This document shows, piece after piece, positions 1 through 11,930 of a stretch of 64,000 nucleotides of DNA (position 1 is the stretch's first letter; each line of letters opens with the position of its first letter). The notes below the pieces were generated by a model. It was not told where the DNA came from and made no database searches. It saw nothing but the letters and a program-made list of their open reading frames with translations. The position numbers and the translations under genes are program-made. The stretch comes from Lithospermum erythrorhizon (Eukaryota > Streptophyta > Magnoliopsida > Boraginales > Boraginaceae). The DNA lies in the NCBI GenBank assembly GCA_019722365.1, contig JADFUC010000917.1, forward strand, positions 1 through 64,000. The letters are read 5' to 3'.

Positions 1-2160
1 ATCAGTGGCGCTGATTCGGTGCATGTGCTGCGAAATTCATCACCGGAGCTCAGCTCTCCTCGTCGTAAAAATCTACTCTTTCCCGTTTCTTTACTTCCCT
101 GCGATATTAGCCTCTCATCTTTAATAGCTGCTGACTCCAAGGTACGGCCAAAATTGCGGTTGCGTTCCCATAAGCTATTATTTCACCGTGCTACGATATC
201 GGCTCGGCTCAGTACAGCTTGCATCTGCCTTTAGCACCGCTTTCCCTTCGACTCAAAGCATACTTACGCTACTACATTCGCTTTCCCCGGGTGATATTCG
301 ATAGTCACATCGTAGTCGCTGATAAACTCCATCCATCTCCTCTGCCTCAAATTCAGGTCTCTTTGCGTCGGTAGGTACTTCAGACTTTTGTGATCAGTGA
401 AAATCTGGCATCTAACCCCATACAAGTAATGCCTCCCATAAGCTTCAAGCGCCAAAAACAATGTTGCCAACTCAAGATCATGCGTTAGGGTAGTTTCTCT
501 CATGGCTTTTCAAAAACTGTCTAGAAGCATAAGCAATCACTCTCCCATTACGTCAACGAGGCAATGACCACAGTGCGAGCATCGCATAGATCATGAAAAC
601 CTCGGACCGGATGGTAGAGCTAAAACCGGTGCAGTAGTCAACTTCGCCTTCAACTCCTTGAAACATCTCTCACAATCCTCATCCCAAATAAAGGGAACAC
701 CTTCACCGTCCCTTTGTGGTCATCGAATTACTTGTCGAAGTCTACGATAAACCTCTTATAATACCCGGCAAAACCCAAGAAACTCCTCGCATAGTTACAC
801 TCGTAGGTAAGCTCCCAATTACTCCGGCCTCCCATTCGAGGTCACACAAATGTCTTCACGGATATAACGTAGCGAAGCGTACTTTCTCAGCAAAATTCAC
901 ATTTTACTAAACTTAGCGTACGGTTGGTGTTGTCTCGATGTCTCGACCACAGTCATGAAGTGTTTTTCGTGCTCCTCCTCATCACTCGAGTAGATCAGGA
1001 ATATCATCCAATGAACACAATCACAAATTTATCCGGGGAACTCCCCAAACACGCGGTTCATTAAATCCATGAGTGACTGCTTTGGTGCATTAAAAATCGA
1101 CTAGCGGCATTACTATAAACTCATAGTGCCCGTACGGATCAGCTGATTTTTGGAGCGTCACCCTCCTTAATCCTCAAGCGGTAGTACCGGATATCAAATC
1201 AATCTTCGAGAATACTCGGCATCCACTCAGCTGGTCCAAATAAAATCATCTATCCTCGGCAGCGGATAAGCGGTTCTTGATGGTCACTTTGTTCATTGCT
1301 GTATTCGATACACAACCTCAGCGTACCATCTTTCTTTTCTAAATAAATGGGTACTTGCAGGCTTACTCGATGCAGAAAAACCCTTATCAAGTAGTTCACA
1401 CTTATTAGTCTTCAGCTCTCTCGGCTTCTGCTGGAGCCATTCTACTCTGTGGCGCAATAGAGATCGGTGTGAAATGCAGGAACTACCTCAATCGCTTGAA
1501 ACTCCACTTCTCTGGTAGTAACTCTGGAAACTCCTCGAGAAAAAACATCGACATACTCAAGGACCACCCCGCGCATCATATTTGCTATCCTCTCTCTCTC
1601 CATATCGATACATTACCCCGAGATACCAACCTGACGCTTCTTGCATCCAACTTCACGGCCTCAGAGTGCGAAATAAAAATTGTTGGTAGAATCTTCTATG
1701 TCCCTCAAACACAATATCAGGTCTACCGGACTTTCATAAAAATAATCTCACGGAGGTGGCGGTCAATTTGGCGTGATCTCTTTCCCAACTAGTCCATTCC
1801 CCGAGATAAGATCAAAATCTACCAATTCAAGCGGAAGTAGATCCACAAGTAACAATTGATTACTCACTCTTAAAGGGACAATCTCTATATACATATCTAA
1901 CCTCGGCCGACCTTCCAGCTAGTGTCATAATATTAAGGGAACAAGTAAAGACTCACGACATAAAAAAGGTAAGATATCCACAAAATCCGAAATAAAGAAT
2001 GGTAGCTCCAGGGAATCAAAAAGTACCTAGCCTCTACTATATCATATAACAAAAATGTACTGTCCACGACCCTCGGAGTATCCGGTGCCTCTATTTGAGA
2101 ATAACGGCATTGATTTGGCCTCTGCCGGCTTACCGCTCCGGCTACTTCTGAGTCTTCCAA
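1..2160 (-). pseudogene. pol remnant: protease region, reverse transcriptase, RNase H
   Basis: On the minus strand the reverse transcriptase starts near 1470 with the wording RISIAPYRMAPAE, continues through NKVTIKNR-like residues near 1280 and SLMDLMNRVFGEFPG near 1065. The catalytic Asp-Asp box near 1000 is disrupted (a FVIVFI stretch is followed by a stop). RNase H is the best preserved part: an open stretch at 503-264 with THDLELA, DHKSLKY and [11 protein letters not shown] short acidic protease region near 2150-1900 is too decayed to place its active site. Frameshifts occur every 100-300 bases. The piece below 264 looks like the linker towards integrase. Confidence 0.8.
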
Positions 2161-2228
2161 CTCAGCCTTGACCTCCGCGGCCTCCAAATCGTCCTCCTCT
2201 GCTCCCATGATACCCTCCTCCCGTAGGC

Positions 2229-2775
2229 ATGTTGGTTAAGATGTCTAGGCTGTACACTCTAGAATCTGAGGACAATCTCTCGCAATGTGTCCAGACTGCT
2301 GACATCGAAAGCAAATCATCTCTCTCTCCCGACAATCCTGCATTCATATTTACATTTTTCCCCTGGCTGGAAACACATCAGATGTCACTGGAATACAGTG
2401 ACACCCCTTTGAGATCCACGGATCATGGTATACCGATGCAGGAAGAAGGTGAGAATAGCTGGGCGAGTGGGTGCCCAGAAAGCGACTGCGAAATTTGGAG
2501 GAGTCGGTGAAAAGGTCCTCCTCTGGAACCTCGAACTAGATGATCACATCTTGGCGCCTCTTGTAAATTGCCTGCTTCGACCTACGGCCTCGAGGCTTAG
2601 CCAATTCCATCTCTACTTTCAATGCAGCGTTCCTCAACTCATGGAAACTGGTGAAAGTCATCAAGGATATATGGTGGCGAATCTCCCATATCAACCCATC
2701 TCGGAATCTGTGAATTCTCTGCTCCTCAGTCGGGTGTACAGAGTAGAGCCGAGGCTGACATAACTCCTTCATCGC
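2229..2775 (-). pseudogene. gag remnant with CCHC zinc knuckle
   Basis: The start of the visible gag is an ATG at 2772. The first 78 codons (2772-2536) contain the capsid-type signature TEEQRIHRFRDGL followed by FHELRNAALKVE, typical of the retrotransposon_gag domain in chromoviruses. A zinc knuckle follows in another frame at 2313-2272, reading CFRCQQSGHIARDC, the complete C-x2-C-x4-H-x4-C nucleic-acid-binding motif. Between the two, at least one stop (just after 2536) and a frameshift break the gene. Gag would package the element RNA into particles. It is non-functional as read. Confidence 0.8.
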
Positions 2776-3030
2776 CTCTCGTACTCCTCAGCCAGTCGAT
2801 CACTGCGAGGAGTCATCAAAATCGAATCCACATCACAAAAGCAGCCATATGGGTACTCATACAATAATTCTCTCTGACAGTGCTACAAAGCGCTCCCAAA
2901 GTCACTGGTCCTCCCCTACATGATCAAAGTAGTCCATAATATTATTCAACTTAAGATCTAAATCTGAGAAGTCATTAGCAATTTCATTACATCATTTCGT
3001 ATGTTCATAAATTAAATCACTAGCACCAAC

Positions 3031-4505
3031 ATTCCAAGATGATGGCAATCAATAATAACATACGTACATTTCAAGAAAAGCGCAATGTCTGTGACAATTA
3101 CTCAAACTTTACTCTATCAAGCGACAATGGCGACATCACAACTCAACAACTAATCAACTCCAGCAACTTTACAACTCGACAACTCAATATAAGTGGATTT
3201 CTACAACTAATCGCATATAATCAACCTCAACTTCTGAGGAGAAACTTATGCCCGTCGACATAAGTTATGACGAATTATGCTGGTCTGAAAAAAACCGCTT
3301 ATACCGAGGTATAAGGAAAATACGGACAATACAACTAAACAAACACCGTCAACTCGTATACAACTCTTCTAATACATTCGACATAACCTCCAAAACGCCT
3401 ATACATTCATGAGACCGAAACAACCCAGCAACTCTGACCCACAATGCATATTCAGCATATAATTTAACAATCACATACATACATACATACACATACACAC
3501 ATATCCGTAATCAAGTAGTTAATCAACACCCGTGAGATAGATACTCACCTCGTACCTATATAAAAACTCGGCACTTAATCCGCAATGACGGACGCTCGCG
3601 ATCAACTCCTAAACAAGCATTCAAAATTATAATTACTACTTATAATATACAATTAGTAATATAGCATTCTAATTATATATTCTCCCAAAATAATAGCGAA
3701 AGTTCCCATTATAACATTACTCAACTTTAAGTTCACAACTTTCCATTTAATGATTGAGTTCAATTACTAGTTTAAAGAAAGCCATAAAGTGCCGATATTA
3801 CCAACTAATCATCCATTTTAAGCATCATTAATCTCAAAACCATTTAACTTCTCAAACTTACAAAACTCATTTTATCCTAATATTCTCTAATCACATATAA
3901 ATCACAACCTTCACCCCAAAACAATTATAATAAAAGTCCAAGAGTACACTTATACCATATTAATACCGTTTTGAAAAAGTCAACAAAAGTCAATGAAAGT
4001 CAACTATAATTCTCAACACATTTCAACCCCATAAATTGATTGTTATCACCTCTTATACCATAATCTAAGCTTAGATGGCGATTCTATACCATTATCAACT
4101 TCAAAACCCAAGGTCAACTCAAGTAACAAAAAGTCAACATCCTCGAGACTACTTGAAATACTCCAAAAGGTTAGAGCTTTCTTACCTTAAGCGTAAAAGG
4201 ATAGTGGGGAAAACTCTCCAAGAATTTAGGGCAAGCTTTCAAGATGAGGAAGAAAATGGAAGAAAAAAATCAAGGAAAGTAGGGAGGGGGTTCGGCCCTT
4301 TTGGGGAAGAAGAAGGGAGATTTGGGGATTTGGATGATGATGAATAGTAACATGGGAGTTGGTGCAAGATATTTCTAGAGTTGTGTTTGAGTCTCGTTTG
4401 GTTTTCGGTTTAGTTTCTCGTCTCGGTTTAATAACACAACTCGAACATAAACTTAACTTCTACCCCCAAATAATATTATAATAGTATACGGAATGGGTTA
4501 TTACA
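3031..4505 (-). repeat. 5' LTR of the Tekay-type element (right end firm, left end approximate)
   Basis: The minus strand begins TGTAATAACCCATTCC and shares an ordered set of blocks with the copies at 60936 and 62360: a TATT-rich start, a GGTAAGAAA block near 4190, GTTGACTT-type blocks near 4130, and a GTGAGTATCTATCTCACG block near 3540. The inner end is placed next to a weak match to the initiator-Met primer-binding site (3014-3029, minus TTGGTGCTAGTG). That site is poor, so the inner boundary may be off by a few hundred bases. A CATA microsatellite lies at about 3470-3500. Confidence 0.6.
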
Positions 4506-5245
4506 CCAAAGGACCTAAGAGATTCATGCACCTTAAGGACCCACACGTGAGCAAGCAAGCATCTCGATTGACATATTCTTCGATGATTAAATCAAAGTTG
4601 ATTTCACGAGATTGAAGAAGAAGCTGAGCGGATGAAGGTTCAGTGGGAGCTAGTTCACTTACTTTCTGAAATAAGTTAAGTAATTGATTGAACAAGGTAA
4701 TTCTTGTTTTACAATCTAATTGTTAACTACATTATATGGATGTGTAATTCATTCATATAGTAATTTATTTTTCACAGTTGGTTGAAATAATAAATCCCAA
4801 GGCAAGTCTATAGTTTCTAGAGAGGCAACCTGTAAGTGTTGACAAGAGAACCTCTTCAAGTCTAGAAATGTAAGATAGCTAATATTCATAGTCGGATCTT
4901 TCTTGGTTTGGAGCCTTCAGCATGATGACAGTGATTGATTGATGATCGATTTTCTTGGATCATGGAGCTTGTAAGTCTAATCAATCTTATGGGCTGTCAG
5001 TTTGCATAATTGAGGAGCTGATTTGACCAATTGCAAAATCATAGAAGATATGTATATCTGTGTCCTATGAATTTTGTTTAAATTTGTTGAATTTTAGCTA
5101 TTCTTAGACACAACATTAATATAACTATATATGTTATATGAGTTGTATTACTTTGACTATGTCAAAAGTCTACCTTAGCGGGGATAATACTTGGCGTATG
5201 TTAGGTGACACGGTAAGTATAGTAGTAGATATTGAAACCTTTAAA
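4506..5245 (+). mobile_element. Fragment of the non-coding LTR element family (3' internal region)
   Basis: This stretch aligns in order and orientation with 58600-59300 inside the large element at 49987-60428. Shared blocks include CAGTGGGAGCT with TTTCTGAA...AAGTTAAGTA, CTGAGAGGCAAC/AGAGAGGCAACC, CATAGAAGATATGTATATC, ATATAACTATAT and CTTAGCGGGGAT. No LTR or coding region accompanies it. It is cut on the left by the minus-strand Tekay LTR at 4505. The right edge near 5245 is where the similarity fades. Confidence 0.65.
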
Positions 5246-7011
5246 TCCTCTCCATCTTAGGCAAAAGCGGAAGGCAAACAGTTATTGTGAAATTTTCATG
5301 TGATTTTGTTGCGGAGTTTTGTATTTCTATTTAGCATTACGGTGAAAAGGCAAATTACGGTTTGATTTCCATTTAATCTATTATGATGTATTATAATATT
5401 AGTAGGAAAAGGAATGAAGTTTAGAATATAATTTCTATCAAATTGTTTTTATTGAGTGTATTTGGAGCATTGATTTATAAACTTCAATCTAAAAATATTC
5501 TACAATATTTCATTTTAAAAAAAAACCTAGAAATAAATAAGATGAGATCTTATTTTGAATAAATTTAATTGATAATACAAGATTTGTGATGTTAATTATT
5601 ATAATTAGAACTATAGTACATATTGAATTGTGAAAATAAGAAAGTAAATATAAAGAAGTAAATATGGTTGACTCATATTTAAAAAGGGGGCATAATAGTC
5701 TAATCAATTTTTTGAGACTGGCATTTAGCAAATTTGAAATCGGCGTTTTGCAACTCCCTAATTATAATAACCCACCAGTGTTATTTTCGTGGTAATTGTA
5801 TTGGTAATTCATAACCTACTAGTGTCATAATTAATATAATTATATTAATACTCATAATCAACAAACGGCTTAATCAAGGTAATTATATTCATACCACATT
5901 AGCCCCTAATGATATTATCATGGAAAATTTTATATTGACATCTCATATTTAACAATGTCATTATCGTAGTAATTATATTGACACTCTATAATCCAACAAC
6001 GATGTTATTATGGTAATTATATTGATACCCCATAACCCATCCATAACAAAATAATAACCAAGGTAACAATAAATCCAAAATCATACTTTACAAACCTATA
6101 GTACATATTGAATTGTGAATCACTTAATTATAATGATAATTTTCTTTATTAAACCATAGACACATTTACATCAATCTATATTATTGAATCACTTAAATTC
6201 ATAATCTTTATCTAAAACCTATTCAAATCAAATTTGAACCCATGATAGTCAAATTATAAATTGTCAGAAATAATATGTAAAATATAATCCTAAAAGTATT
6301 TACCCTGATGTAAGTAGAATCTTGGGAAATAAGAATAACTCATTCTGTTGTGAAATCATCCAACCTACATCCTAACATCATACTCATTTTCTTCTAACTA
6401 AAAATTGAAACCAACTTCTTCAAAATTATGTCTATAAAGTCTTAACGAATTCTTCAATTCATATTTATGATTATGTATTATGTATTGGCTAGATTTTTTG
6501 GGTTCGATAGTGGGGGATGGGGATTATGATTCGGTTTTAATGGAAAGCATAAATTGAGGGGAACTGTTGTTGGGATTAATTGAATTAACGGGGAATGGTG
6601 GTGGTGTTTAATTGTTTCCTTTATTGACAAAAGGGGCGGGGAAATGACTATATTAACCTTCTTAAGTAGAAAGCTTTAAGTATTCCTTAAGTCTCTAAGT
6701 CATACTCATTAATATGAGTTATGTATTTTTATATTAATTAATTTTATTCTTATTTAAATAGTTTAAACATCTTAAATATAATAAAAGGTTAAATACTGGA
6801 TCATGACCCTAAAAAGACAACCACCTTGATTTTAGGCCTTTAAATAAGGTAAAAATATGTATTGATTTGAAAGGTTCAACTTTAAAATAATTTAAATCAA
6901 ACTTCAAGCTTTTTTTTTAGAATTCGATCTAGTGGAACTAGTTTATAGTTTTTCAGTCTTTTATCTTAATTTTTCACATATTAAACTTTATTTGTATGTT
7001 TTCCTAGGCAA
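5246..7011. other. AT-rich intergenic DNA without a recognisable gene
   Basis: Long A/T runs and no open frame with family resemblance. Contains the tandem repeat listed at 5763-6060. A short G-rich patch at 6500-6640 carries no domain. I see nothing else to annotate. Confidence 0.6.
5763..6060. repeat. Degenerate AT-rich tandem repeat, about 46-bp unit, 5-6 copies
   Basis: Successive units each carry GGTAATTATATTGA (or a close variant), then CCCATAACCCA or CATAATCAACAA, then a TTATTATGG/TTATCATGG ending. Clear unit starts are near 5790, 5879, 5926, 5970 and 6014. The copies are diverged, so the array is old. No coding frame is associated. Confidence 0.6.
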
Positions 7012-7848
7012 TTGGCTACTTTCGCCTCGAACCATTTTTTCGGCCGGTTTCGTCCTAGAACCATATTTCCCGCCCGTTTATGTGAGCCATATTTTCGGCC
7101 TGGGGCCAGTATTTTCGTTCGACCGAGACCTTATTTTCGGTCCTTCGGCACAGGATCATATTTTCGATCCGTTTCAAAATATGATCGGCCGAAAGCTGGC
7201 ATATAGTTTCGGATCGAAGCGGTATGATCAGTGCGAAAAGGACCCAAAATAAGGTCTGGATCGACCCGGAGCTAGACGAAAAATATGAGTCACGGAGCAG
7301 AAAAATAAGGTCCGGGTCAAAACGGGCCGAAAATATGGTCTCGGGTGAAACATCCGAAAATATGGTTCGGAGGCGAAACTTGCCGAAAGTATGGTCCCGG
7401 GTCAAAATTGACCAAAAATATTGTCGGGTGGCCCGGCCAATAATATAGTCTCGGGCAGATAGTCTCGAGCATAAAATAAAGGTCCCCAATTGAAGCGGAA
7501 AATGGATTCCGAGGCGTAACTTGTTGAAAATAAGGTCACCGAATTGGCTGGCGAAAAATATAGGCATGGATCGGCGAAAATATAGTTCAGGAATTAAAGC
7601 GGGCGAGATATGGTTTTTGGGGTCAAGCGGGCGAAAATATTGTGCGAGGCGAAAGCGAGTGAAATAAGGTACCATGTTGAATCCAGTGAAAATATATAGT
7701 TCGAGTCGAAGCGAGATGGAAAATATGAATTCCGGATCAAAACGGACAAAAAATATGGTTCCAGCGGGAAACGGGACGAAAATATGGCGTTGGGGTGAAA
7801 CATGCCAATAATATGGTTGCAGGCGAAAGCGGGCCAAAATGATGGAAT
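7012..7848. repeat. Inverted minisatellite: two head-to-head arrays of a ~28-bp unit
   Basis: From about 7170 to 7848 some 23-24 units of 25-30 bp repeat a CGAAAATATGG core followed by a G/C-rich half ending GGCGAAACGGGC-like. From 7012 to about 7166 the same unit occurs about six times in the opposite orientation (CCATATTTTCGGCC then CGTTTCGTCC). The orientation switches near 7160-7175. On the minus strand of the main array the consensus has no stop codon in any of the three frames, so long overlapping frames (for example 7837-7055) follow from the repeat and do not indicate a gene. The array is GC-richer than its AT-rich flanks. Confidence 0.85.
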
Positions 7849-7908
7849 TGACATGAAATTAGAATTAGAATTCTTTTGTTTTTGCTTGAAATTGATGGTA
7901 ATATATTT

Positions 7909-8800
7909 TGTAGTAAATGTTACCGGTCGATATTCAATATCAAATATCCGTCCGATAGCATACTCGGATATATACGGACTGGACGATAACCTTTTCGGTC
8001 AAAAAATCGGATCCGGACCGGAACCGGTAGTTACGGGCGGGTACCCGATCCGGTACGATAATCCAAATCAGAAAAGCTGAAAAAGTGAAAAAAAAAATTG
8101 CAATCCTCAAAATCTACACCCTAATTGTAAATAGCTCAAGAATTGAAAAATAAACTTCTGGGTTTTCAAGTGATGAATTCAGATATTAAAAATTGGGAAT
8201 TCATTTCAAGTTTTCTTGTTCAAATGTATAAACAATATTTTCTAACCAGAACAATAATTAAATTAAAAATCCTACCTTGAATTTGAAAATAACACATGCA
8301 GAAAAAAGCTTGAACTAATTACTTCAATTCAAGGTGGTAGTAGTTTGGAAGGGCAGGGGTGGCTTGGTAAAGATTTATCCAAAAGCTAGGTGCAATTTCT
8401 CCAAGAAAAATGTCAACAAGTAGCTATACTAGATTTAAGAACATTTTAGAAAGAGTTAGTGTTGATGGGGTTGAGGAAGAAGGTTACATGGATTCAGGTT
8501 GGAGGGATGGAGAAGCTACAATAGTTATGGCCATATGGAGGTGGGCCGATGATGTGGTGTTGCCGTGTTCCCGGTGTTGGTGATGAATGATGATGGCTGA
8601 TGAGGGATTGGAAAGGGAGGCGGGCTGGGTGCATACCCGGGATACTTTAGCAGTTTTCGGTCGGATCCATCGGTTGCCAATCCAAATAAAATACCGTCCG
8701 TTTTGTTATCGGATGAATAAAGTTGCGGACCCGGTCTCGAGGCGGTTTAGGATTGCCCGGCCCAGCGACTTCTGAGGCGGTTTAGGATCAAATCCGGCCA
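7909..8800. other. Possible non-autonomous DNA transposon (two GC-rich ends, AT-rich middle)
   Basis: A block at 7915-8070 dense in CCGG/CGGAT/ATATCCG motifs (GGATCCGGACCGGAACCGG, GGGTACCCGATCCGG) and another at 8630-8790 (CATACCCGGGAT, GGTCGGATCC, GGACCCGG) flank about 550 bp of AT-rich DNA. This layout and the ATATCCG/CCGGA wording resemble subterminal regions of plant hAT-type MITEs. I could not find convincing terminal inverted repeats or a target duplication, so this is only a suggestion. Confidence 0.25.
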
Positions 8801-10320
8801 CTAGCAGTACTAGTATTTTGTGAGACTTGGAATTCAAAAGATATTCTAATTCCAATTCTATATATTACCAAATACCAAAATCTTATTTGGAATGGGAATA
8901 AATTCAATTCAATTCAATTCATGGCTCACGCACCATGTGTAGAGGTTTAGCTTATAACTTATTGATATCTATACTATATATAATGTATAAGGGGTGGATT
9001 AGCGTTCTGAAGTGAAGCCAAATTAATGTGGCTCTTATTTTACCACTCTGATAAATTTTTTTATTTAATTTTCATAGTAACTTCTTCATGGGTAACGCTA
9101 ACAAGATAAATTCTCCATGGCTTACTACTATAAATATTATCTACTCGTAATACTCCGTAATTATCACCCCCAAAAAAGTTTTTCCACAGTCCTCTATCTT
9201 TATTTTCTTCATGATAACTTTTCATCTTATTTCTTTTTCTTTCTTTAAATTTATTTTTCATTATAATTTATTATAAAAATAATAAAATAATTCTTGCTGT
9301 CTGGTATGCACATATAACTAGTTTAATATTAAATCAAAACCTGTGTATAAAAGTGGTTTTGGAGTTCTCTACTAACATTTGGAGACATATATTACTTTTC
9401 TTTTGTATTACTTACTACAGATATAACACTTAGCAATTTTGTATTCATAATTTGTAATACTATTAATCATACTCTTCAATGTTAATTTACAAAATATATA
9501 TATATATATATATAAATCCAAATCAATTGAGCTTCAACTCATAGTCAATTCGAGCACTGTTGATTTACCATATCCATTTGACATCTCAATTTAAACACCT
9601 TTTTATACCATAAGAATACATTTATAAAACGAGAAATACATGTAATTACTTTTCAAAACAACAAACAAACAATAATTATTTGAAACAGGGACATTTAAAT
9701 GTGGGTTCTATACGATATATAGAAAAATATTGAAATTCATAATTTCAAAAATAAAACTATCAAAATTTAAAATTAAATAATATTTTTTGAGATACTTCTT
9801 TAGCATGTGGTTGGTAGATTTATGGTTGAAAAAAAAATAGATGAGTTTTTACTGGACCTTGAATTGTTGGATGAGTGGTGATTGAATTGTTGAATGAGTT
9901 GTGGTTGGATGATGATTAGTGAAAAAAATAACTGAGTTTTTGTTGGACCTTAAAACACTCATTGATGATTTTTTTTTAATTGGTTTTAGTGATGATGAAA
10001 ATTTTGATCAGTGTTGCTCATCTTCATCACTTTGACCACTTCCTTTTGTAGCCTGCAGTTTTTCAAATCAATGATATGTGGCCTTCCTACATTTGCAACA
10101 TGTCCTGTGGTCCTTTGGACCTTGAGTTTTGGTTTTTTGATTTTTGAATATTGTAATTTGCCCTCATTTAGATTTTGATTGAAATGGGAATTGGTGATGG
10201 TGAATGTCAAAACTCAGTAATTGTTTAGGGAATTGTTGTTGGGGTGGTAAAAAAGAAGGTAGGTGCAGGGGTAGTGGAGACAGTGAGTGGGGTGGTGGAA
10301 AAGATGATGGATGGGGAAAG
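8801..10320. other. Intergenic DNA with microsatellites
   Basis: Contains an AATTC microsatellite (8908-8931) next to a TTGGAAT...ATTCCAA palindrome-like patch at 8826-8905 that could be a MITE end. From 9800 to 10320 it is rich in TTG/GGTG runs. A short open stretch on the minus strand at 10210-9986 shows no family resemblance and is not called as a gene. Confidence 0.5.
9493..9514. repeat. (TA)n microsatellite
   Basis: About eleven uninterrupted AT dinucleotides in AT-rich intergenic DNA. Confidence 0.9.
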
Positions 10321-10655
10321 TAATATGGGTTAAAATAAGTGATCTAGACTAGATATATATAGATTCAGCGAGTGTACGGACATGGGCCATCCAATTCAAT
10401 ATCGCGTTGGATCCGTACTAGAGTAACCTAATCACAGTTGTCAAGGGACACGTGTCGCGCATACAACACTCTAGAGTAAGCCCAGTACAGGCCTTGTACT
10501 ATGCCTATAAATACCAGTACTATTTCACCATTTGAGGTAATCTGAAAATTCTTTTCTTAATACTTATCCTCTCCCTTGATTCGCTACTAACTTAGGCATC
10601 GGAGTGTTTGTGGTCGTACACCGACCACACTTTTAGGTCTAAACGGCGACTCACG
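10321..10655 (+). repeat. Left LTR of the Tat element (inner end approximate)
   Basis: Begins TAATATGGGTTAAAATAAGTGA, matched by TGATATGAGTTAAAATAAGTGA at 21009. It shares AGATATATATA, ACACGTGTCGCGC and GGAGTGTTTGTGGT blocks with the right copy. A TATA box (CTATAAATA, about 10505-10513) precedes the presumed transcript start. The inner end is not sharply defined, as I cannot recognise the primer-binding site. Confidence 0.7.
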
Positions 10656-10707
10656 AGGATCTTTCACTCGCCCAAGGCAAGGCGATCGCAGACCAAGGAG
10701 GAAAACA

Positions 10708-11930
10708 GTGGTGAGTCCGGAGATGGTTGGCTCAACAATACCAGCAGTCCAGAATCCAACATCTGGAAATATGACAAATCAAATGGCATCGTCTGTGGGG
10801 AACGCTAGTCAAGTTCCTCAAAATCAAAATACATCCGAGCACTCACCCATTGAAATCCCAGTGGGAGAGGTAAACCAAATCTTAGAAAAAGATAGGCTTG
10901 TTCGTGAACAAAGAGATACACTCGTTGTAGAGGTAGTTCACGCAAACGAATATATATCGTGAGAGTCATATACAACTGATGACCATCCATATACACCAAC
11001 TTATAGTCTACTATACACATCCTCCATGTTCTTAGAATATGGGGATACTTGGAGTCATTCTTATGCACCATCAATGGTGCAACAAACAATACCTAGAGCA
11101 GATCCCAATGCAGTTATGTTACAAAAGCTTCTCCAGGCTTAGAAGAGGGAATTTGACGAATTCAAATAGACGGTGCTAGCCTCCTTACCAGGAAGAGCGA
11201 ACCGTGATGTGCCTCAAGCAGTAATGCCATTTACTGCTCGGTTGAATGTTGTGCCTATACCAACAGGGTTTATTTTACCCCAATTTACACAATATAATGG
11301 TATTGGCGACCCTCATAAGCACTTGAAGGGATTTTTGGCCCAGATGACTATTACAACGAATGATATGGATATTTATGCAAAAGCATTTCCTAATAGTCTG
11401 ACTGGGGCTGTATTGGATTGGTATATGGAGTTACCAGCGAATTCTATCGATTCTTATGCTAGTACAGCGGAGGCTTTCATCGCCAAATACAACACATCCA
11501 TTACCAATAAGCAAGATGAACGAGATTTAATGGACTTGGAGCAGGGGCCACACGAGTCGCTCAAAGACTTCCATGAACAGTATAAAGCCATTCTGAGCAA
11601 AATCCCAAGCATTGATAATAAGATTGCTTATATGGCATTTTATCGTGGTCTCAACTATGACAAATTGAATAAAGCTTTGATATTGGAGACTGATGACGAA
11701 GGATAAGTTGACTAGAGTCGTCAATATGCATATGGACTTGGAGAATTTGTAGAGGAAGGAAGGTCCTTACAGCAACCTTCGAGAAAATTTGAACATGAAG
11801 GACTTGAAGGGTCCATTGAAGAAACCACAGAGCTGGGACAAAAGCAGCGTGACAAGTCAAATTTCAAAAGTCTTATTCCCTCAGCGCGAAACTAGTTCGT
11901 ATACTTTCAATCGGAGACGCAGCGCGTTGC
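10708..11930 (+). pseudogene. Tat-type gag remnant
   Basis: The N-terminal part (10708-10962, starting MVSPEMVGS) ends in a stop. After a broken stretch the capsid-type region is open from 11173 to 11706 (about 177 codons). It contains PFTARLNVVPIPTGF, FTQYNGIGDPHKHLKGF, LTGAVLDWYMELPANSIDS and ESLKDFHEQYKAI, the pattern of the retrotransposon_gag domain in Tat/Ogre elements (a Y-x-G-x-x-D-P-x-x-H-L motif, then a W-Y/F-x-x-L-P-x-x-S-I motif). Beyond 11706 a frameshift leads into a charged tail. Gag forms the virus-like particle. The relatively long open stretch is notable against the heavily broken pol. Confidence 0.75.

Larger units (their letters stand above)
1..4505 (-). mobile_element. 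Tekay/Del-type Ty3-gypsy retrotransposon, truncated by window edge
   Basis: Read on the minus strand from 4505 downwards this is LTR, leader, gag with a CCHC zinc knuckle, protease region, reverse transcriptase and RNase H; integrase and the 3' LTR would lie left of base 1. The gene order is Ty3-gypsy, and the RNase H wording ([25 protein letters not shown]) is that of the plant Tekay/Del chromoviruses. The LTR beginning matches the LTRs starting at 60936 and 62360 and resembles 27836, so at least four copies of one family are present. Many frameshifts and stops make this copy inactive. It lies directly against a fragment of another element at 4506, so it probably inserted there. Confidence 0.85.

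Noticed and set aside
7055..7837. 260-codon open frame on the minus strand as a gene
   Set aside because: It is produced by a minisatellite unit lacking stops in all frames of that strand; it has no domain and spans repeat units of varying length.
9986..10210. Minus-strand frame as a zinc-knuckle (MuDR-like) protein
   Set aside because: The Cys and His residues do not form a recognisable motif in one frame and no transposase parts are nearby.
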